Program-made: the position numbers and the translations under genes | In this document: one piece after another, positions 6,765 to 12,249 of the stretch | Layout: every line of letters starts with the position of its first letter | Position numbering within the stretch: the stretch's first letter is position 1 | NCBI GenBank assembly: GCA_905373555.1 | Contig: CAJPTP010000006.1 | Coordinates: forward strand, 1-15,688 | Origin: an uncultured Francisella sp. | GTDB lineage: Bacteria; Pseudomonadota; Gammaproteobacteria; Burkholderiales; Neisseriaceae | DNA: 15,688 nt | Reading direction: 5' to 3' | The notes under the pieces: generated by a model | Told to the model about the DNA's origin: nothing | The model's database searches: none | Seen by the model: only the letters and a program-made list of their open reading frames with translations

Positions 6765-6806
6765 GGGGTAGAGCTCGGGGTATCGATTGATTTAAGTGGG
6801 GGTATC
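6765..6806 (+). repeat. GGGGTA(TC) direct repeats in front of the integrase
   Basis: GGGGTA occurs at 6765-6770, and GGGGTATC at 6777-6784 and 6799-6806, all within 65 bases of the integrase start. Repeated G-rich TA-containing motifs directly upstream of a P4-type integrase fit arm-type integrase binding sites and autoregulation of int. This role is inference from position. Confidence 0.4.
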
Positions 6807-6829
6807 TCACTTTCTGTCAGGATGCTCCG

Positions 6830-8068
6830 ATGCCCAAAGACCTTCTTAGTGACGCCAAAGTCAGGACAGCCAAGTCCGACTCCAAACCGCACAAGCTCAG
6901 CGACGGCGGCGGACTTTTCCTCTTGATCCAGCCGACGGGCAGCAAGCTCTGGCGCTGGAAATTTCGGCTAAACGGGAAGGAAAATCTGTTCGCTGTCGGC
7001 TCATATCCCGAGATTGGCCTTGCCGAAGCCCGTGCAGCCCGAGATGCAGCCCGAGAACTGGTCAAGCAAGGCATCAACCCCTCTCAATATCGTAAGGATG
7101 AGCGGCAGCGGAACATCGAGGCCGCCGCTGAACGCAAGCGCGCAGATTCGCTGGCTCAAGAGCTGTCGTTTGCGAAGGTCTCGGCGGCCTATCTTGCCAA
7201 GGTCAAGCCGGATTACACCCTTGGTTCGTACAGGGCAAAGGAATCACGCATCCGAAAATACCTTGCCCCCAAGCTCGATACGCTACCCATTACCGAGATT
7301 GGCCCCAAACAAATCCGTCCAATTCTCGAATCCTGTGAGGCCCACGGTGCCTGGGCTGGTATTCACGTAAAAGGCGACCTGTCTGCCATCCTCCAATTCG
7401 CTGTTATTCGCGGATTGGTTGACTCCAACCCCATTCCGGGTTTGCGAGGGCTGTTGAAGATTCCTGCCAGCCAAAGCAAGGCCGTGCTCACAGCCGATCA
7501 AATCCGCGCTTTCTACTGTGCCCTGCGAGCCTATCGTGGCTACCCTGAAACGGCCATGCGCCTGCGTCTAATCGCCTTTACAGCTTGCCGCCCCGGAGAG
7601 GCCGCCGATGCGGAGTGGGTCGAGTTTGACATTGAGGCAAAACTCTGGCGGCGGCCTGCCGCCAAGATGAAAGCCCGCCGCGATCATGTGTCGCCACTCT
7701 CGGCGCAGGCATTGCAGCTGCCGGAGCAGCTTCGCCCCATCACAGGAACCGGCCAATATCTGTTCCCCCACCGCAGTGGGCAAGGGTTTACAACACCAAA
7801 CAGGCTTACCTACGCCATGCGCGACATGAGCCTAGGAGAACGAACTACCCCCCACTGTTGGCGCACGACCTTCTCGACGTGGGCCAATGAACAGGGGTTC
7901 AGGCCGGATGCCATTGAACGCCAGCTCGCCCACGTCGAAAGCAACAAGGTTCGAGCCACTTACAACAAGGCTCTGCTGTTGAATGAACGGCGAGAGATCA
8001 TGCAGGCATGGGCAGATTATCTGAGTGCTGCTGATTGCATCAAGAGCGCAGACGATGACGGGAGATGA
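6830..8068 (+). CDS. P4-type tyrosine recombinase/integrase (DUF4102 N-terminal domain)
   Basis: Site-specific recombinase that would integrate and help excise the island. It has 412 residues, normal for the family. The N-terminal arm-binding DUF4102 domain spans about 1-90 (KLSDGGGLFLLIQPTGSKLWRWKFRLNGKEN...VGSYPEIGLAEARAARD), followed by a core-binding helical domain at about 115-200 and the catalytic domain. Catalytic residues are visible: Arg254 in TACRPGEA, a Lys at 279/281 in AAKMKARRDHV, His342 and Arg345 in HCWR (commonly HGFR), His368 in QLAHVESNKVRATYNKA and nucleophile Tyr378. All are present, so it is probably active. ATG 6830 has AGGA at 6819-6822. It sits at the island edge, reads inward, and overlaps the next small ORF by ATGA. 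Confidence 0.93.
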   Translation: MPKDLLSDAKVRTAKSDSKPHKLSDGGGLFLLIQPTGSKLWRWKFRLNGKENLFAVGSYPEIGLAEARAARDAARELVKQGINPSQYRKDERQRNIEAAAERKRADSLAQELSFAKVSAAYLAKVKPDYTLGSYRAKESRIRKYLAPKLDTLPITEIGPKQIRPILESCEAHGAWAGIHVKGDLSAILQFAVIRGLVDSNPIPGLRGLLKIPASQSKAVLTADQIRAFYCALRAYRGYPETAMRLRLIAFTACRPGEAADAEWVEFDIEAKLWRRPAAKMKARRDHVSPLSAQALQLPEQLRPITGTGQYLFPHRSGQGFTTPNRLTYAMRDMSLGERTTPHCWRTTFSTWANEQGFRPDAIERQLAHVESNKVRATYNKALLLNERREIMQAWADYLSAADCIKSADDDGR

Positions 8069-8340
8069 AGATGCGCGATTCCTTGAGGGCTTGCGCTATG
8101 GGCAAGCCCTATTGGATGAAGGTCGCAGCCGACTCCACAGGAGCGTACCACTCGCTGGCATCAGCACGTAGCAGCCTCTTGGCGCTGGCGGAGCAGACCG
8201 CAGCGGACGTAGGTGACGAAGAACTGCTGGAAGGGCTGATTTTTCGCTTAGCTGAAACAGTGGGCAGTAATGTCTCTTCAGCGCAGGGCTGGCAACAACT
8301 GGAGCAGGCGCTGCGCTTTGCATTCAACGCAGGAGCCTAG
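8065..8340 (+). CDS. Small hypothetical protein after the integrase, possibly truncated
   Basis: A 91-residue ORF whose ATG overlaps the integrase TGA (ATGA); a second ATG at 8071 is better spaced from GGGAG at 8060-8064. I do not recognise the family. Residues about 35-91 look like a helical acidic protein (SSLLALAEQTAADVGDEELL and the WQQLEQALRFAFNAGA end). The first 30 residues look less natural, while another frame from ATG 8055 reads a plausible DEDARFLEGLRYGQALLDEG. After the TAG at 8338 the same frame stays open for 24 more coding-like codons (PADIARLVDAHFRSGG) to TAA at 8413. It may therefore be the remains of a longer gene broken by a frameshift near 8150 and a nonsense change. Confidence 0.5.
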   Translation: MKMRDSLRACAMGKPYWMKVAADSTGAYHSLASARSSLLALAEQTAADVGDEELLEGLIFRLAETVGSNVSSAQGWQQLEQALRFAFNAGA

Positions 8341-8483
8341 CCTGCCGACATTGCCCGTTTGGTTGACGCCCATTTCCGCAGCGGCGGCAATGCGGACATG
8401 CCGCCAACTGGGTAAGCAAAAATGTGCTGTTTCCAGCCGTTGGGTTTTCAAATCGTGCTGCGCTGATCGCAATGACTTTTAGC

Positions 8484-8707
8484 TGGTCACATGCCCCGTT
8501 ACTCCCTATTTCGTCTTGCGTACATGCTGATTGAGCGTTGCGTTCTTTCCAATGCTCTGCTGTTTGGGCACATGATCAGATACCAGAAAACCCATTCCCG
8601 ATTACGTACATTCCATCGTTCACGAACATACATTCCAAATCCATCAACTGTTATTACTTGGCGTGTGCCCAAATAGGGAGTAACGGGACATGAGCTTTAT
8701 GTGACCA
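8484..8707. mobile_element. Near-perfect long inverted repeat, MITE-like or relic of an insertion element
   Basis: The left arm 8491-8511 contains CCCGTTACTCCCTATTT; its reverse complement lies at 8671-8687, and the match extends over 21 bases with one mismatch. Outside it, TGGTCACAT at 8484-8492 is matched by ATGTGACCA at 8699-8707, offset by about nine extra bases on the right arm. The 160 bases between the arms are AT-rich and contain no gene. Terminal inverted repeats around a short empty core suit a miniature inverted-repeat element or an insertion-sequence remnant, but no clear target duplication is seen and I do not recognise the ends. Confidence 0.45.
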
Positions 8708-8747
8708 ATTAAATGGTCTGTGCGATCAGGCCAGGCTGCCGACTAAC

Positions 8748-8863
8748 TGTGCGAACAGTGTGGCGGCATGCTGGCAACAACGTGGCAACCTTGTGCGAAC
8801 AATGTGTTGAAAGGGTGGCAAGGATGGTGGTGACAATGTGTGCACCCTGTGGCGACAGTGTGG
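8748..8863 (+). repeat. Cluster of GTG-rich imperfect direct repeats
   Basis: TGTGCGAACAGTGTGG (8748-8763), TGTGCGAACAATGTGT (8792-8807) and TGTGGCGACAGTGTGG (8848-8863) are three close copies at spacings of 44 and 56 bases. GTGGCAAC-like and GACAATGTGTG partial copies lie between them. The cluster lies 140-250 bases before the HTH gene and could be its operator or an island-borne recombination or replication site. Confidence 0.45.
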
Positions 8864-8999
8864 CACTGCGCCCCGTGTTACCACATTCAACTCACAACGA
8901 CAGTAGCCAAGAACAATCTTGATGCTTCCGCAGCATTCAAATGATAGACTCCAAACGACTTCAGACGACTTTCAACTGCAAACTCCGAGCGCCATCGAC

Positions 9000-9209
9000 A
9001 TGAGTACAGAACCGTGGGTTACCGCCGAGCACGTCGCCCAGCACTTGGGTGTGGCCAAGGACACCGTGTACCGCTGGCGCGAACGCAAAGGTTTGCCCGC
9101 GCACCGCGTGGGGCGGCTGTGGAAATTCCAGCTGTCCGAAGTGGATGAATGGGTGCGTGCAGGCGGCGCGGATGAAGATGTCGGTGAGCCGGGGAGTCGG
9201 CATACATGA
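9000..9209 (+). CDS. Excisionase-family helix-turn-helix DNA-binding protein
   Basis: A 69-residue protein consisting almost entirely of a MerR/excisionase-type winged HTH domain: WVTAEHVAQHLGVAKDTVYRWRERKGLPAHRVGRLWKF followed by QLSEVDEWVRAG. Such proteins bind DNA as small regulators or as recombination directionality factors, and they are often found just before type I restriction genes. ATG 9000 was chosen because it fits the domain's usual beginning; an in-frame ATG at 8922 would add 26 residues without family resemblance. It ends 67 bases before hsdR and is presumably the first gene of that operon. It could regulate the restriction operon, serve the integrase, or do both. Confidence 0.75.
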   Translation: MSTEPWVTAEHVAQHLGVAKDTVYRWRERKGLPAHRVGRLWKFQLSEVDEWVRAGGADEDVGEPGSRHT

Positions 9210-9254
9210 GCTCCATGGCATTCCCCCGCCAGAACAACGGCGGTAGCAAACCGT

Positions 9255-9271
9255 TTGCCTCTTTGAGGCAA
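9255..9271 (+). promoter_or_regulatory. Hairpin covering the hsdR ribosome-binding site
   Basis: TTGCCTC (9255-9261) and GAGGCAA (9265-9271) form a perfect 7-bp stem with a TTT loop. The right arm contains the GAGG that is the Shine-Dalgarno of hsdR (ATG at 9277, eight bases on). Folded, it would hide the ribosome-binding site. A second small stem (CCGCC 9226-9230 with GGCGG 9239-9243) lies just upstream. Translation of hsdR is thus probably limited. Confidence 0.55.
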
Positions 9272-9276
9272 GGTTC

Positions 9277-12249
9277 ATGACGACCACAGAACAACAAATC
9301 GAACTCGATCTGATCGCCAAGCTCGGCGACCTCAAGTACACCTATCGCCCCGACATTCGCGACCGCGCCGCGCTCGAAGCCAACTTCCGAGCCAAGTTCG
9401 AGGCGCTCAACCGCGTCCACCTGACTGACAGCGAGTTTCAACGCTTGCTCGACGGCATCATCACGCCCGATGTCTACGGCGCTGCCCAGCGGCTTCGTAA
9501 CATCAACAGCTTCGAGTGCGACGATGGCACTCCGCTGAACTACACCTTGGTGAATATCCGGGACTGGTGCAAGAACGACTTCGAGGTCGTCAACCAGTTG
9601 CGCATGAACACTGACAACAGCCATCACCGCTACGACGTGATGCTGCTCATCAACGGTGTGCCGGTGGTGCAAATCGAGCTGAAGACCTTGGCAGTCAGCC
9701 CACGCCGGGCCATGCAGCAGATCGTTGATTACAAGACTGACCCCGGCAATGGCTATGGCAAGACGCTGCTGTGCTTCCTGCAGCTCTTCATCGTGAGCAA
9801 CCGCACTGACACTTGGTACTTCGCCAACAACAACGCACGGCACTTCAGCTTCAACGCGGATGAGCGTTTCTTGCCAGTTTACCAGTTTGCCAGCGAAGAC
9901 AACAAGAAAATCACGCTGCTCGATAGTTTTGCCGAGAAGTTCCTGGCCAAGTGCACGCTAGGGCAAATGATCAGCCGCTACATGGTACCGGTGGCCAGCG
10001 AGCAGAAGCTGCTGATGATGCGGCCATACCAAATCTATGCCGTCAAAGCCATTGTGGAGTGCATCCACCAGAATTGCGGCAACGGCTACATCTGGCACAC
10101 CACCGGCTCAGGCAAGACGCTGACTTCGTTCAAGGCGTCCACCCTGCTCAAAGATAACCCGGACATCGACAAGTGCCTGTTTGTCGTGGATCGCAAAGAC
10201 CTGGATCGCCAGACCCGCGAGGAATTCAACCGCTTTCAGGAAGGTTGCGTCGAAGAGAACACCAACACCGAGACCCTGGTGCGCCGCCTACTGTCGGATG
10301 ACTACGCCGATAAAGTCATCGTCACCACCATTCAGAAGCTGGGCCTGGCTCTGGATGGGGCCAACAAGCGCAACTACAAGGAACGGCTGGAGCCATTACG
10401 CAACCAGCGCATGGTGTTTATCTTTGATGAATGCCACCGCTCACAATTCGGCGACAACCACAAAGCCATCAAAGAGTTCTTCCCCAACGCCCAGCTTTTT
10501 GGCTTTACCGGCACACCTATCTTCGAGAAGAACGCCAGCTACCAGCAGATCGAAGGCCAGCAGGCCAGTTACCGTACGACCGACGACCTCTTCCAGCGCT
10601 GCCTGCATCAATACACCATCACCCACGCCATCGAGGATCGCAACGTCCTGCGCTTTCACGTGGATTACTTCAAGCCCGAAGGCAAGAATCCTCCCAAGCC
10701 TGGTGAAGGTGTGGCCAAGCCCAAGGTCATTGAAACCATTCTCGCCAAGCACGATGCAGCGACCAATGGCCGCAAGTTCAACGCGGTGTTGGCAACGGCC
10801 AGCATCAACGATGCCATCGAGTATTTCGAACTGTTCGCGGAGATTCAAAAACAAAAGACTGAGCAAGACCCTGAGTTCCGTCCGCTGAACATTGCCTGCG
10901 TGTTCTCTCCACCTGCCGAGGGAAATAAGGACGTACAACAGATTCAGGAAGACCTGCCGCAAGAGAAAGAAGATAACCAGCAAGACCCCGAAGGCAAGAA
11001 GGCGGCGCTTACGCGCATCGTGACCGATTACAACACGCGCTTTGGCACCAACCATCGCATCAGCGAGTTCGACCTGTACTACCAGGATGTGCAAAAGCGC
11101 ATAAAGGATCAGCAGTATCCCAACAGCGATCTCCCCGCCGCGCAAAAGATCGACATCACCATCGTGGTGGACATGCTGCTCACCGGTTTCGACTCCAAGT
11201 ACCTCAATACCCTATACGTGGATAAGAACCTCAAGCATCACGGCTTGATCCAAGCGTTTTCGCGCACCAATCGCGTGCTGAACGACAGCAAGCCCTATGG
11301 CAACATCCTCGACTTCCGTCAGCAGCAAAGGCCGGTCGAAGAGGCGATTGCACTGTTCTCTGGCGAGAAGATCGACAACCCGCGTGAAATCTGGCTGGTA
11401 GACCCTGCGCCCAAGGTCATCGATAACCTGCAAACCGCCACCCAGAAGCTGGCCGACTTTATGCGGTCGCAAGGCGTGGGCAATGCGCCGGAAGAAGTGG
11501 CCAACCTGAAAGGCGATGCCGCACGGGCGCAGTTCGTCAATCTGTTCAAGGAAGTACAGCGCCTCAAGACCCAGCTCGATCAATATACCGATCTCTCGGA
11601 TGAGCAGAAGGCGCAGATCACCCAGATTGCGCCACCCGATCAGATGCAGGGCTTCAAAGGTGTGTACCTCGAAACGGCCAATCGCTTCAAGGAACAGCAG
11701 GATCGCGACCAGACCCCGTCAGAAGTGCAGCAGCTTGATTTCGAATTAGTGCTCTTCGCCTCAAGCGTGATCGACTACGACTACATCATGAGCCTCATCG
11801 CCAAGCTGACCCAGCAGAAGCCCGGCAAGCTCACCATGAACCGTGAGCAGCTCATTGGCCTGATTCAGTCCGACGCCAAGTTCATCGACGAGCGCGAGGA
11901 CATCGCCGAGTACATCCGTGGCCTGCCAGTCAATGAAGCCCTGGACGAAAATCAAATCCGCAGCGGATTCGGCCGCTTCAAGGCAGAGAAAAAAACACGG
12001 GAACTCACCGGTCGCGCCAACCGCCACGCACTGGACGCGTCAGCGCTGCAAGCCTTTGTCGATGACATTTTGCGCCGCCGTATTTTCGATGGCGAACGCC
12101 TCTCCGAGTTGATGGCCCCGCTGGAACTTGGCTGGAAAGCCCGCACGCAGAAAGAGTTGGCCCTGATGGAAGAGCTGACACCACTGCTGCATAAACTCGC
12201 CCAGGGTCGAGAGATCGCCGGTTTGGCTGCCTACGAGGAGGGGCGATGA
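9277..12249 (+). CDS. hsdR: Type I restriction enzyme R subunit HsdR, EcoR124I (type IC)-like
   Basis: Motor and nuclease subunit of a type I restriction complex: it translocates DNA by ATP hydrolysis and cuts it at a distance from the unmethylated site. It has 990 residues, near the 1038 of EcoR124I, which it resembles motif by motif. The N-terminal nuclease has Asp120 in HRYDVMLLINGVPVVQIELKT with Glu134 and Lys136 (the D...ExK site). The SF2 helicase has motif I HTTGSGKT with Lys280, motif Ia-like FVVDRKDLD, motif II FDECH at 383-387, motif III GFTGTPIF at 409-416 and motif VI QAFSRTNRVLND. A long helical C-terminus for HsdM contact follows. All catalytic residues are intact. HsdR is useless for restriction without HsdM and HsdS, which are not in the window. 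It overlaps the next gene by ATGA. Confidence 0.95.
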   Translation: MTTTEQQIELDLIAKLGDLKYTYRPDIRDRAALEANFRAKFEALNRVHLTDSEFQRLLDGIITPDVYGAAQRLRNINSFECDDGTPLNYTLVNIRDWCKNDFEVVNQLRMNTDNSHHRYDVMLLINGVPVVQIELKTLAVSPRRAMQQIVDYKTDPGNGYGKTLLCFLQLFIVSNRTDTWYFANNNARHFSFNADERFLPVYQFASEDNKKITLLDSFAEKFLAKCTLGQMISRYMVPVASEQKLLMMRPYQIYAVKAIVECIHQNCGNGYIWHTTGSGKTLTSFKASTLLKDNPDIDKCLFVVDRKDLDRQTREEFNRFQEGCVEENTNTETLVRRLLSDDYADKVIVTTIQKLGLALDGANKRNYKERLEPLRNQRMVFIFDECHRSQFGDNHKAIKEFFPNAQLFGFTGTPIFEKNASYQQIEGQQASYRTTDDLFQRCLHQYTITHAIEDRNVLRFHVDYFKPEGKNPPKPGEGVAKPKVIETILAKHDAATNGRKFNAVLATASINDAIEYFELFAEIQKQKTEQDPEFRPLNIACVFSPPAEGNKDVQQIQEDLPQEKEDNQQDPEGKKAALTRIVTDYNTRFGTNHRISEFDLYYQDVQKRIKDQQYPNSDLPAAQKIDITIVVDMLLTGFDSKYLNTLYVDKNLKHHGLIQAFSRTNRVLNDSKPYGNILDFRQQQRPVEEAIALFSGEKIDNPREIWLVDPAPKVIDNLQTATQKLADFMRSQGVGNAPEEVANLKGDAARAQFVNLFKEVQRLKTQLDQYTDLSDEQKAQITQIAPPDQMQGFKGVYLETANRFKEQQDRDQTPSEVQQLDFELVLFASSVIDYDYIMSLIAKLTQQKPGKLTMNREQLIGLIQSDAKFIDEREDIAEYIRGLPVNEALDENQIRSGFGRFKAEKKTRELTGRANRHALDASALQAFVDDILRRRIFDGERLSELMAPLELGWKARTQKELALMEELTPLLHKLAQGREIAGLAAYEEGR

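Larger units (their letters stand above)
8341..8999. other. Long non-coding stretch with repeats between integrase region and HTH gene
   Basis: About 660 bases without a convincing gene; the first 75 may be the tail of the broken small ORF. The middle, around 8480-8710, is AT-richer than anything else in the window and is bounded by a long inverted repeat. From 8740 to 8865 there are GTG-rich direct repeats. The last 100 bases contain a doubled ACGACTT (8956 and 8965 region) and probably the promoter of the downstream operon; TAGACT at 8945-8950 preceded by TG is a weak extended -10 candidate. Confidence 0.55.

Noticed and set aside
6603..6829. A tRNA gene or tRNA 3' fragment as the integration site
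   Set aside because: No T-arm or acceptor-stem pattern or CCA end could be found on either strand between ychF and the integrase.
8491..8676. 61-codon ORF inside the inverted-repeat segment
   Set aside because: It starts and ends within the repeat arms, with no Shine-Dalgarno and no coding character; not a transposase.
8748..8863. CRISPR-like repeats
   Set aside because: Only three imperfect 16-base copies with unequal spacing and no adjacent cas genes.
8713..8922. 69-codon ORF with two CxxC pairs, looking like a zinc ribbon
   Set aside because: The CxxC pairs come from the GTG-rich DNA repeats, there is no ribosome-binding site, and the rest is not protein-like.
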